NCBI GenBank assembly: GCA_002427745.1
Contig: DIYF01000071.1
Span: 1 to 64,000, forward strand
Direction: 5' to 3'
DNA length: 64,000 nt
DNA from: Roseivirga sp. UBA6061
Lineage (GTDB): Bacteria; Bacteroidota; Bacteroidia; Cytophagales; Cyclobacteriaceae
A model generated the notes under the pieces. It was not told where the DNA came from and made no database searches. It saw only the letters and a list, made by a program, of their open reading frames with translations. The first letter of the stretch is position 1. Each line of letters begins with the position of its first letter. This document shows positions 16,677 through 24,793 of this stretch, piece by piece. The position numbers and the translations under genes are program-made.

Positions 16677-17684
16677 TTAATCTTGCATTAGAAATTCTAC
16701 CAACATGCCGTTACCCGGGTCGTAAGCTATTATTTTGCTGTCATCTTCTGACACAGCAAAGCAGTTAAAAGACCAATTTTCATCTACTTTCAGATAGATA
16801 TAATTATCGATACTGATTGCTCCCTTTTCACTGATTGAAAGCTGAATCAGAAAGGATGTTTTCTCGGCTTTTTCTGTTTTGATGGCAGGAGTCATGAGGT
16901 AGAAATGATTAGCGGTGTTGTAGATATCCCAGAACATGGTCTTGGCTCTTTGTACTCCCGGAGGGCTATTTTTGATCATATTCATTACATCCGCCTCTTC
17001 CAGCCATGGTGAGAGTATGGGATCATCAGACAGGTCATAATTTTCCACAAAGTTCCCGTCAGCATCATAAGAGTTTATGACAGGGCGGTTGTAAGCAAAT
17101 GCTGAGACGATGTATTCGCCCACCTTCGCTAAATGCTGTGGAGGGTAGTTCAATTCTTTGATAGCTGCCTGGCCAAAGCGAAAAGTGTTCGAATCAGGTT
17201 GCAAATCAACCATTTCCAGTGGTTGATTGAAGTCCTGGTTTGAGCAAACGAATATTTTATCTGCATCGATAAAAAACTCAGATATAAACGAATGAGTCCT
17301 TTGAGATTGTAGAAAATCACCATTTAATGAGTAACTGTTTATCTTCCTGCCTGTGTAGTCATAGATATAGATGGTCTCATCCGTAACTTCCACATTGGCC
17401 GCACCTTTAATTTCTGCTGGCCCCGGCCCCGGTTTCCCTAAAGACCTGATGTAGTTGAATTTGTCATCGACAATATGTGTTTGTCCGGCTCCTTTATCCA
17501 GAATTACCCAATTCCCGTTTTCTGATTCGATATCGGAAATCCATTTGAAAAAAACAGTGTCGGAAAAAGCATCGACATATTTATTGGGAGTGGCACTGCT
17601 CCAACTGACTTGTCTTTGACCCTCACAGGACATAAGCAATGCGAAGAGGCACAGTAGTGCGTTATAAACTACTTTTTTATACAT
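16677..17684 (-). CDS. Six-bladed beta-propeller lipoprotein
   Basis: 335 residues. The lipobox LLMSC puts the lipidated cysteine near residue 20. The rest shows repeated blades of four strands with turns such as VDDKFNYIRSLGKPGPGPAE, VTDETIYIYDYTGRKINSYS and YDADGNFVENYDL, the pattern of the Bacteroidota 6-bladed propeller family (PF17170 type, NHL-like). Its GKPGPGPAEI segment is typical of the first blades. Relatives are periplasmic or surface proteins of unclear role, often encoded with small secreted peptides and TlpA-like proteins, which is exactly the setting here. It starts 41 bp after the peptide gene, with a hairpin between. Confidence 0.8.
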   Translation of the reverse strand: MYKKVVYNALLCLFALLMSCEGQRQVSWSSATPNKYVDAFSDTVFFKWISDIESENGNWVILDKGAGQTHIVDDKFNYIRSLGKPGPGPAEIKGAANVEVTDETIYIYDYTGRKINSYSLNGDFLQSQRTHSFISEFFIDADKIFVCSNQDFNQPLEMVDLQPDSNTFRFGQAAIKELNYPPQHLAKVGEYIVSAFAYNRPVINSYDADGNFVENYDLSDDPILSPWLEEADVMNMIKNSPPGVQRAKTMFWDIYNTANHFYLMTPAIKTEKAEKTSFLIQLSISEKGAISIDNYIYLKVDENWSFNCFAVSEDDSKIIAYDPGNGMLVEFLMQD

Positions 17685-17701
17685 GTAGAAGATTTTAAAC
17701 T

Positions 17702-17721
17702 ATGGGCTCCGAAGAGCCCAT
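17702..17721 (-). terminator. UUCG-capped hairpin between the peptide and propeller genes
   Basis: Read on the minus strand, ATGGGCTC, loop TTCG, GAGCCCAT gives an 8-bp stem closed by the extra-stable C(UUCG)G tetraloop. It lies 4 bp after the peptide stop. A weak T-tract suggests partial termination, which would give more peptide than downstream product. Confidence 0.6.
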
Positions 17722-17725
17722 TTCT

Positions 17726-17971
17726 TTATTGAATACCAGGGCCTGCTATGCACCCAACTATGGTCACATCGCCATTGCCACATGTGATGGTTGACAGATT
17801 AGTCTCCTCATCGTAAGCAACACCACACCAGCCTGAATCGCCACAGTTGACAGATGTATTGCTACAACTACCAAGAGCATTACAGTATAAGTCTACTGCG
17901 TTCGCACTGAAAGTAAGGGCGAATAGACTAACTCCGGTTAACAAAACGGAAATTTTTCTTTTGATTTTCAT
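17726..17971 (-). CDS. Small secreted six-cysteine peptide (NVEALA-like context)
   Basis: 81 residues. The first 25 are a signal peptide (RKISVLLTGVSLFALTFSANA). The mature 56 residues hold six cysteines (positions 30, 36, 43, 49, 64, 74), no lysine or arginine, and several Gly and Asn turns, so a compact disulfide-bonded acidic peptide is expected. Short cysteine-rich secreted peptides encoded before a propeller lipoprotein resemble the NVEALA group of Bacteroidota; the motif itself is not clearly present, so membership is uncertain. It heads a four-gene operon with a UUCG hairpin after it. A candidate promoter lies at 18032-18060. Possible roles are a signal peptide, a bacteriocin-like peptide or a surface component; none is shown. 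Confidence 0.7.
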   Translation of the reverse strand: MKIKRKISVLLTGVSLFALTFSANAVDLYCNALGSCSNTSVNCGDSGWCGVAYDEETNLSTITCGNGDVTIVGCIAGPGIQ

Positions 17972-18031
17972 TGATTTTGAAATTTAATTTGAAAATTGAC
18001 TTATATCATGATACAGTTGTGAGTTACTTGT

Positions 18032-18060
18032 GTAAAATAAAGGTCATCAATTATTTCAAA
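18032..18060 (-). promoter_or_regulatory. Candidate promoter of the peptide operon
   Basis: On the minus strand TTTG (18057-18060) and TATTTTAC (18032-18039) are 17 bp apart, roughly the -33/-7 arrangement of Bacteroidota promoters (spacing slightly short). About 60 nt of leader would follow. Confidence 0.35.
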
Positions 18061-18140
18061 CTTTTTTTAAAAAAACAATGTGATCGTATTTTCGAATGAC
18101 AATAAAGAATCCTGGCTGGATTTTTCACGTATCTTCAGGC

Positions 18141-18869
18141 ATGCGTAAAGGCCTGTTTTTTTTCCTGTTAATTGGTTCTTGTTCTATTGGTTGGGCACAG
18201 GAGGTTTCCGGTTCCTGGATTATGAGCTACATCAAGGCAAAACAGCCGGTGTTTACCATGATTCAGCAGGACGGAGAGCTCAAACTGGAAGATGAAACCC
18301 CGCAGGACTCTACTATCATCTACAGTCCCGGACTTATGTTGATGAAGCCTTTTTCTAAAGACAGTGCTATCAGCTACTCCTGGGAGGATACAGAAAAATG
18401 GGCTTTTGAAAAGCTCGAAAATCAGTACTGGTTCTACGGAGCCCGGGATTCTCTTTATGGTAGTTTCGATACTGAAGGAAGGCTCATTCTCTCTTCCACT
18501 CTGGACGACCGTCCTACGGAGTATGTATTTGAAAAACAGAAGTTTGCCAGGTCTGCGGCCAGAGTCAAGGTGGAAAACACTACCTGGAATGTGACTGCCG
18601 GAGACTCATTTCTGAATGATCAGATCATCAATTTCAGGAAGGACTCGGTGCTGACCAGTGAGCTCAATGGAAAAGCTGAGTTTGGGGAGTACTACATTCA
18701 TCCTATTGAGGATAAGTTTGCTATTGAATTCGTGGTAAACACGCCCAAATCTTACATAGGCATTATCTACATCACTAAGGTGGGTAGAAAGAAAATGGAA
18801 GGAGTTTTCTATGCGCTGATAGAGGATGGTATCAGACCTAAAAAGACCCGCATTACGCTAAGGCGTTAG
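18141..18869 (+). CDS. Secreted protein of unknown family
   Basis: 242 residues from ATG 18141, where a signal peptide begins (MRKGLFFFLLIGSC..GWAQ). An earlier in-frame ATG at 18096 would put 15 polar residues before it and is less likely. The mature protein has two similar beta-rich halves: GSWIMSYIKAKQPVFTMIQ, with WAFEKLENQYWFYG, and later TTWNVTAGDSFLNDQIINF with KFAIEFVVNTPKSYIGIIYI. These resemble lipocalin-like sheets (W near the start, strand-turn repeats), but the resemblance is only in pattern. It stands alone between the peptide operon (divergent) and the AraC gene. Confidence 0.65.
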   Translation: MRKGLFFFLLIGSCSIGWAQEVSGSWIMSYIKAKQPVFTMIQQDGELKLEDETPQDSTIIYSPGLMLMKPFSKDSAISYSWEDTEKWAFEKLENQYWFYGARDSLYGSFDTEGRLILSSTLDDRPTEYVFEKQKFARSAARVKVENTTWNVTAGDSFLNDQIINFRKDSVLTSELNGKAEFGEYYIHPIEDKFAIEFVVNTPKSYIGIIYITKVGRKKMEGVFYALIEDGIRPKKTRITLRR

Positions 18870-18949
18870 GCTGGTCAGACTGACTTTTCCGAAGCTCAGT
18901 CCTGAAACAGGTGATTGTCTGCTGATATACCTCATACCAATTTGAGTAT

Positions 18950-18976
18950 TTGACCGGAAAACACAACTTTTAGTAA
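18950..18976 (+). promoter_or_regulatory. Shared box 1 upstream of the AraC gene
   Basis: TTGACCGGAAAACACAACTTTT and the following bases match the box at 19893 in all but a few positions, and the common core CG-AAAACACAACTTTT is nearly perfect. It ends about 40 bp before the AraC start. It may be a promoter core (CAACTTTT near the -7 position) or the AraC binding site. Confidence 0.55.
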
Positions 18977-19013
18977 ATTCAAAGGGTCACCTTTACGGGG
19001 TAACCAGCAAGAT

Positions 19014-19877
19014 ATGAGAGTTGTACCCGAAGCATTTTATCAGTCGGCCGGCATCCGAAAGATTATGGTGGATGGCCAGTGCTGTGTGATCCATAAGCAA
19101 ACAGATCAGCAAGACTTAGACAATCAGCGTTTGTTGTCTGCTCATGCCCTTACCGTGGTTAAAAAAGGAGGGCTGATCGTCCATACCGATGAAGGTATTC
19201 CCACCCGTGTGGTTAAAGATCAAATGGTTTTACTGCCTAAAGGCCTTTATGCGATTACAGATCTGATTCCTGAGAATGATGTGTTTGAGGCGGTGGTGTT
19301 TTTCTTTGATGAAGCCCTGATTGAGCAATATCTGCGGACCAAAGGTCTTCACGCTATAGAGGTTCATGGTGAAAGAAAACCCTCAGTATTTACAAGCAGT
19401 GTATCTCTCTCTGTCTTTATTGATCAGCTTCTGTCTCTATATGAACTGGTGGAGGCCGATACAGCTTTGGTCAGACTCAAGCTACTGGAAGCGCTTCATC
19501 TGATCGACAGCAAAGACCCGGAAGGCAGGTTTACGGACAAGGTACATGAACTTATGGCCCGGCCACAAAAGCAGTTAAAGCGTTTTATGCAGGATCACTT
19601 TGATAAACCCCTGGCCGTAGAAGATTATGCCCGGCTTACGGGAAGAAGTATTTCCAGTTTTCGAAGAGACTTCCACAAAGAATTTGATACCTCTCCCAAG
19701 CACTGGCTGATCGCACAGCGTATGGAAAGGGCCCGAAAACTACTGGGCCGAAGTGATGTTTCAGTAAGCCTGGCAGCAGAGCAATGCGGTTACACGGATT
19801 TGCCCCACTTTATCAAGTCCTTTAAGAAGTATTTCACCGTCTCACCAAAGCAATATGCCCTGAGTAAAAGAAATTAA
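19014..19877 (+). CDS. AraC-family transcriptional regulator
   Basis: 287 residues. The N-terminal part (about 15-150) is a cupin-like sensor domain of the ExsA type (LTVVKKGGLIVHTD, VLLPKGLYAI). The C-terminal 100 residues hold the two HTH units: LAVEDYARLTGRSISSFRRD and VSLAAEQCGYTDLPHFIKSF, ending in the usual FTVSPKQY. It probably activates genes in response to a small molecule. The same 27-bp box lies before this gene and before the dehydrogenase at 19964, suggesting that it controls itself and that neighbour. The ligand is unknown. Confidence 0.88.
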   Translation: MRVVPEAFYQSAGIRKIMVDGQCCVIHKQTDQQDLDNQRLLSAHALTVVKKGGLIVHTDEGIPTRVVKDQMVLLPKGLYAITDLIPENDVFEAVVFFFDEALIEQYLRTKGLHAIEVHGERKPSVFTSSVSLSVFIDQLLSLYELVEADTALVRLKLLEALHLIDSKDPEGRFTDKVHELMARPQKQLKRFMQDHFDKPLAVEDYARLTGRSISSFRRDFHKEFDTSPKHWLIAQRMERARKLLGRSDVSVSLAAEQCGYTDLPHFIKSFKKYFTVSPKQYALSKRN

Positions 19878-19892
19878 AGTCAGAAGAGAGGA

Positions 19893-19919
19893 TTGATCGA
19901 AAAACACAACTTTTGATAA
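19893..19919 (+). promoter_or_regulatory. Shared box 2 upstream of the dehydrogenase
   Basis: TTGATCGAAAAACACAACTT and the bases after it repeat the box at 18950. The copy ends 44 bp before the dehydrogenase start, much like the first copy before the AraC gene (37 bp). ACTTTTGATAA at its end resembles a -7 box. Confidence 0.55.
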
Positions 19920-19963
19920 TGTAATACCGCGTATTTGCCGGGGAATCAGATAATAATAAGCAT

Positions 19964-20812
19964 ATGAAAATTGGATTTATAGGTTTGGGTATTATGGGTA
20001 GTCGCATGGCGGCCAATCTTCAAAAGGCAGGTCATGACCTGATAGTGTATAACCGTACTCCTGAAAAGGCCAAAGCACTGGTAGAGGCCGGTGCTCTATT
20101 AGCTCCTGACCCTGCGGAAGCAGTGAGAGATGTGGACGTGGTGATCACCATGCTCTCAACTCCTGATGTGGTGAGACAGACTGCGGAAGTAATTCTGCCG
20201 GCAATGAAACCGGGAATCTTTTGGGTAGATGTAAGTACGGTCAACCCTTCGTTTTCAAAAGAGATGGCCCAACTGTCGGTTAAACATAGAACCCGGTTTG
20301 TAGATGCTCCGGTAGCTGGCAGTAAGGCTCCTGCAGAAAATGGCGAATTACTGTTTCTGGCCGGGGGCACTGAAGAAGAGCTGACTGAGGTGGCTCCGCT
20401 GCTCGACATTATGGGTAAGAAGACCCTTTATCTTGGAAAGCCCGGCAATGGAGCCAATGTAAAAATGCTGATCAACCTGATGCTCGCTCAGTCTATGGCT
20501 ACCTTTTCGGAGGCAATCGCCCTGGGTAAGGGCATGGGTCTGGCAGAAGAGCAATTGCTGAATATTCTCACCGCCACACCGGTGGTGGCCCCGGTTATGG
20601 GGTTATTGAAAGAGAGACTACTGATAGGTAATTTTGATGTGAACTTTCCGTTGAAATGGATTCATAAAGATGTCATGCTGGCTTTGGATACCGCTTCTGA
20701 GTTATCGGTTAACATGCCTTCACTTGAGCAAACGGAATCGCTTTATAAGACTGCTCTGGACGATGACCTTGGAGACCTGGATTTCTCTGCTATTTATAAG
20801 ACTTTTGGCTGA
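19964..20812 (+). CDS. NAD(P)-dependent beta-hydroxyacid dehydrogenase (GLYR/HIBADH family)
   Basis: 282 residues. The Rossmann N-domain begins with KIGFIGLGIMGSRMAANL (GxGxxG type). The substrate signature VDAPVAGSKAPAENGELLFL and the catalytic lysine region GNGANVKMLINLML are both present, followed by the all-helical C-domain. The family includes 3-hydroxyisobutyrate dehydrogenase, tartronate semialdehyde reductase and the glyoxylate/succinic semialdehyde reductases. The pattern SKAPAENGEL is closest to the last group, so reduction of a toxic aldehyde is plausible. It follows an AraC gene and shares its upstream box. Confidence 0.85.
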   Translation: MKIGFIGLGIMGSRMAANLQKAGHDLIVYNRTPEKAKALVEAGALLAPDPAEAVRDVDVVITMLSTPDVVRQTAEVILPAMKPGIFWVDVSTVNPSFSKEMAQLSVKHRTRFVDAPVAGSKAPAENGELLFLAGGTEEELTEVAPLLDIMGKKTLYLGKPGNGANVKMLINLMLAQSMATFSEAIALGKGMGLAEEQLLNILTATPVVAPVMGLLKERLLIGNFDVNFPLKWIHKDVMLALDTASELSVNMPSLEQTESLYKTALDDDLGDLDFSAIYKTFG

Positions 20813-20894
20813 CAGACTGAAAGCGGGAAGGGCTTCAACAAATTTTGACTAACTTTTGTTAATTATGTAGTCAGTTTTTGAGACTAAACATGTC

Positions 20895-23369
20895 ATGTCA
20901 AAGCTCCTATCAGTTATTTCGAGTAGAAAAAATCTGCTGGCACAATTGAGCTTTATACTTACCCTTCTGTTCAGTGTAAACCTGGTCAATGGTCAGGAGA
21001 ATGAGATAACGGAACTTTGGAAACAGAGTGAAAGAGATACCTTATGGATCAATAAGATGTTTTTCGAGGCAAGGAGGGCCTATCCTGTTTCCATAAATAG
21101 CAGCCCTGATTCTTTACTTCTGATTGGGAATACACTTTTTCAGCGTTCTCAGCAGCTCAATTATGAGCAGGGCAAATACTACGGTCTCCTGCTTAAGGCC
21201 ATTTATTATCGCTTATCAGACAGAGATAGTCTGTTTTATTATCATAGAAAAGGAGAAAAACTGGTTTCCCGGGAGAACGTAAACCTGAAATTGGTTGCCC
21301 TTTCGAATGTTTCAAAACAGCATAATCGGTTTTCACAGCATGATTCGGCTCGTATCTATGCCGAACGTGGACTATTATTGGCCAATGAGCACAATCAGCA
21401 AAGGTACATTGCAGAAAACCACAGATACATTGGCAGAGCACTGAGGGCACTGGGCGATTTCCCGGGATCACTATATCACTACAGACAGGCTCTGATAACT
21501 GCTGAGAACCTTAATAGTGGGAGACTTGTCATCCAGATTCTCAGAGGAATGGCCGTTGTCTATGATGATGTTAAAGGTTATCAAGAGGCATATAACCTAT
21601 TGATGAGGTCAATAGAACTGGAGAGAGAGGTCTTGGGGGATGCTTTTCAAATAAATAGGACCTCTCTCAATAACCTTGGCAGATACCTTACTTCCCTGGG
21701 CCAATATGATAGTGCGTTTCACTATTTGCATCGGGCTATGAAGGCTTATGAACAGCAATTGCCGGGTGACTGTCAAATCATGTATCCTCAATACAACCTG
21801 GGAAATACCTTTCTGGCAATCGATGAGCTGGATTCAGCGCATTTCTTCCTTAAAAGAGCGGTAGAGAATGCCAGGCAATGCGAAGACAACTACGTTCTTT
21901 CATTGGCCTCCTATGACTTTGGGGAAGTTTATCGCAAACGAGGTAAGTCGCGTAAATCCCTTCGACTCATAAAAGAGGCTTACTCTATAGCCAAGAGCAG
22001 AGGAAAGATAACCACTGAATTAATTAATGCGAGCTTTGGCCTTTATAGGGCATATCGGGCAATGGGTGATAATACAACTGCTCTTAGATACCATGAAGAA
22101 TGGAGCGCAGCCAAGGACAGTCTTTTCAATGAAGAAAAGAGAACAGAGTTAGCTCTTCAGGAAGCTGATTACCGTTTTGAGAAGGAGAAAAACGCCTTGA
22201 TTGCTGATCAGGAACAGCAAAAACTCACTTTGGAGAATGAGCTTCAAAGGCAGGAAGCCATTCAGTGGGGGGCCTTTATTGTGATTATAACAGTTCTGAT
22301 CTTCATGATTTACGTGACCTCATTGTTACAAAAAAAGAAAAAGGCCAACAAGCTTATTAGTGAGCAAAACCTGCAAATTTCTAAGGCAGCTGGCGAGTTA
22401 GAGAAACTATCAAACTTTAAGGAAGGGCTGACGAATATGATTGCTCATGATATGAAAAATTCATTGAGCACCATCATCAATGTCAGCCATGAAGATAAAG
22501 TGCTGGATAAGAAAAGGGTAGAGCGCATTCGTCAGGCAGGAGGTAATGTTCTCAACTTGGTAACTACCATGCTGGACGTGCAAAAGTTTGAAGAAGCTAA
22601 ATTTCAGTTAAACAAAGAGCGTTCATACATCAGTTTCATCTTTAGCTATGCTCACGAACAGGTTATATCCCTGCTTCAGGGAAAGAGCATTCAGTTGATC
22701 ACTCAGGGAAACGAGACAGTAGCTCTTGAGATAGACCAGGAAGTAATGGGGCGCGTTATGGTCAACCTGTTAGTCAATGCGATTAAGTTCTCTGATAATG
22801 GGAAACAGATAATAATGGAAGCAGGATTGCACCTGAACAGCCAAACACCTGAAATGATTGTTTCGGTGATTGATACGGGTACAGGTATCGCAGCATCTGA
22901 CCTGCCATACATTTTCGATAAATTCCGCCAGGCTGAAGCCAGGTCATCAGGCAGGGTGGCTTCTACGGGCCTGGGGCTCACTTTTTGCAAGCTTGCTATT
23001 GAAGCCCACGGAGGACGAATTTGGGCCGAATCAGAACCGGGGAAAGGAACCCGTGTAAGCTTCAGCATTCCGGTTTTAGACAACTCAGTAGAGATAAATG
23101 GGGCTGAGAGCGGACCTCTGAGCATGGCCGGGGCGACAACCAGGTCAATTGACATGGAAGAAAGTCTCGTACTGAAAAAGTATGCTGTCAGGATGCAGAC
23201 TATGGGAGTACACGAAATTAAAAAGCTGCGAACAGTGCTCAACGAGCTGGAAGAGGAAAACCCTGATTCTGAGTGGTCTTCTGACCTTTGGTCCGCAATT
23301 CTACAGGGCAACAAAGAGCGTTATCAGTATTTACTCAATAAGGTTTTGAACGAAGAGGTATCTACTTGA
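20895..23369 (+). CDS. TPR-containing sensor histidine kinase
   Basis: 824 residues. A signal-like N-terminus (to about 35, ending VNGQ) is followed by a periplasmic array of TPR units (about 50-420, for example YGEVYRKRGKSRKSLRLIKEA-like pairs), a coiled coil and one membrane helix (about 455-477, GAFIVIITVLIFMIYVTSLL). The cytoplasmic part has a DHp helix with H518 in NMIAHDMKNSLSTI and a HATPase_c domain (VMVNLLVNAIKFSD, DTGTGIAASDLPYIFDKF, STGLGLTFCKLAIEAHGG). About 95 extra residues follow the ATPase domain (HEIKKLRTVLNELEEE), unlike simple members. No response regulator is adjacent, so it is an orphan kinase. Confidence 0.87.
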   Translation: MSKLLSVISSRKNLLAQLSFILTLLFSVNLVNGQENEITELWKQSERDTLWINKMFFEARRAYPVSINSSPDSLLLIGNTLFQRSQQLNYEQGKYYGLLLKAIYYRLSDRDSLFYYHRKGEKLVSRENVNLKLVALSNVSKQHNRFSQHDSARIYAERGLLLANEHNQQRYIAENHRYIGRALRALGDFPGSLYHYRQALITAENLNSGRLVIQILRGMAVVYDDVKGYQEAYNLLMRSIELEREVLGDAFQINRTSLNNLGRYLTSLGQYDSAFHYLHRAMKAYEQQLPGDCQIMYPQYNLGNTFLAIDELDSAHFFLKRAVENARQCEDNYVLSLASYDFGEVYRKRGKSRKSLRLIKEAYSIAKSRGKITTELINASFGLYRAYRAMGDNTTALRYHEEWSAAKDSLFNEEKRTELALQEADYRFEKEKNALIADQEQQKLTLENELQRQEAIQWGAFIVIITVLIFMIYVTSLLQKKKKANKLISEQNLQISKAAGELEKLSNFKEGLTNMIAHDMKNSLSTIINVSHEDKVLDKKRVERIRQAGGNVLNLVTTMLDVQKFEEAKFQLNKERSYISFIFSYAHEQVISLLQGKSIQLITQGNETVALEIDQEVMGRVMVNLLVNAIKFSDNGKQIIMEAGLHLNSQTPEMIVSVIDTGTGIAASDLPYIFDKFRQAEARSSGRVASTGLGLTFCKLAIEAHGGRIWAESEPGKGTRVSFSIPVLDNSVEINGAESGPLSMAGATTRSIDMEESLVLKKYAVRMQTMGVHEIKKLRTVLNELEEENPDSEWSSDLWSAILQGNKERYQYLLNKVLNEEVST

Positions 23370-23380
23370 ATGTGATCAAT

Positions 23381-23734
23381 ATGATACAATTTGTGCAGGC
23401 AACTAATTCTCACATTCCACAGGTTTTAACCTTCATGGAGGCTTTCTATGCCATAGATGACTATGTTTTTGAGGAAGCTGCTGCGCGGGTTAATGTGCAA
23501 AAGTTCATAAATGACGAGCACCTTGGAAGGCTCTGGTTACTTAAACTTGAGGACGAGGCCATCGGGTATCTTGCGCTTACCTTTGGTTTTAGTTTTGAAT
23601 ACGGAGGACGGGATGCTTTTATAGATGAGTTATACCTGGAAGTAGAATCACATAATGAAGCCGGGAAAGAGCTTTATAAGAAATCAGGGTATCGGACCAA
23701 TGGCAGAATACTGATGACCCGGACTATGCGCTAA
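23381..23734 (+). pseudogene. GNAT acetyltransferase lacking the CoA-binding segment
   Basis: 117 residues from ATG 23381; a TTG frame from 23366 overlaps the kinase stop and is less likely. The N-terminal half is a normal GNAT: IPQVLTFMEAFYAIDDYVF, LGRLWLLKLEDEAIGYLALTF and FGFSFEYGGRDAFIDELYL. The C-terminal motif LEVESHNEAGKELYKKSGY is also intact. In relatives about 30 residues lie between FIDELY and LEVE, including motif A (R/Q-x-x-G-x-G/A) that holds the acetyl-CoA pyrophosphate. Here FIDELY runs directly into LEVE. The frame is kept, so this looks like a precise internal deletion, and catalytic activity is doubtful. Family comparison is from memory. Confidence 0.75.
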
Positions 23735-24643
23735 CTAGTAGAGGAAACCATTTACCGGTTCCAGCTTCGGTGGAAGGTCCGTTTCTCCGAGCTGCTCTCT
23801 CAGGTCAATCTCGATAGTGCGGCAAAGAGCCGTCATGGGAGTATCGTGAATTCTGTTTTCAAAGGGGTCCTCGTTAAATTCTCCAATGGTCTCCAGCACA
23901 GAAAAGCAAAATGAAACCACAGCAGAGAGTGGAATCACCACCCAGGCAATGTGCCTGGCATCCAGTAAATCGATAAGCCCGAAAGGCAGCAGGGTGGCGA
24001 AGACCATCACGAAAAATCGTGTAAAGAAGTCATACTGGCGTGGCATGGGAGTGTTTTTGATACGCTCGCACATGCCTTGCAGGTTATAGAATTCAGTCAG
24101 GGTGTTGTCGAGGAGTTGATGTCTGAAATCATTGATCTGGCCTGATTTCAGGGCTATGGAAAGGTCCTCTCCCTGCTTCTGTACCAGTTGTGTGGCCTTA
24201 TTCTTTCGGTCCATGACCCAGGCCTTCTCCTCTGCGGAAAGGAACGGCTCAATGTCTTGCCAGTGGTCCTGCTGCCTGAGCTGTAGCCTCAATGCGTTGA
24301 TCCAGGCAATATGGCGATACACGAGCGTTTTGATGAAGGCCGGCTCGGTGTCCTGAAAGAAGGTTGTACACTGTCTGCCCCAGGTACGGCTGTAATTCAC
24401 TATACCTCCCCAGATCTTTCGGGCTTCCCACCAGCGATCATAAGAAGAGCTGTTTCTGAAGGCCAGAAAAATCGCCAGGGCGCTTCCCAATGTGCCGACT
24501 ATACTAAAAGGAATCGCGACCCGGGTCCAATCGAACTCTTCATGAAGAAGATATACAGAGGAGGAAACAATGAGAAAGTAAATGAGCCTTTTGGCACTGA
24601 ATTGAAGAATTTTACCCCAATTGAGGTTTTTGCGAATTATCAA
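23735..24643 (-). CDS. Bestrophin-like channel protein
   Basis: 302 residues of the bestrophin/UPF0187 family (PF01062): RKNLNWGKILQFSAKRLIYF, GSALAIFLAFRNSSSYDRWWEARKIWGG and GFLY at the end. Bacterial members form pentameric ion channels of the inner membrane. The FRNSSSYDRWWEAR segment is the family hallmark. The start is TTG at 24643; the paralogue at 26080 begins with a matching sequence from ATG, which supports this choice. Its stop abuts the stop of the convergent GNAT gene with no base between. It shares about half its residues with the gene at 26080, 1.4 kb away. Confidence 0.85.
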   Translation of the reverse strand: MIIRKNLNWGKILQFSAKRLIYFLIVSSSVYLLHEEFDWTRVAIPFSIVGTLGSALAIFLAFRNSSSYDRWWEARKIWGGIVNYSRTWGRQCTTFFQDTEPAFIKTLVYRHIAWINALRLQLRQQDHWQDIEPFLSAEEKAWVMDRKNKATQLVQKQGEDLSIALKSGQINDFRHQLLDNTLTEFYNLQGMCERIKNTPMPRQYDFFTRFFVMVFATLLPFGLIDLLDARHIAWVVIPLSAVVSFCFSVLETIGEFNEDPFENRIHDTPMTALCRTIEIDLREQLGETDLPPKLEPVNGFLY

Positions 24644-24793
24644 GGTTTTGGCGTTCTGTTTAAGTCAATCTATGCTATTCTCTCAGTAATAGCAATACTT
24701 GTGTAAGCAAGTAAAATGATATATATACAAATCAAAACTTTTGTTGGCTTTTAGAAAAAGCGCTGGATATTAGGCTTACCTTATCCCTGATCT

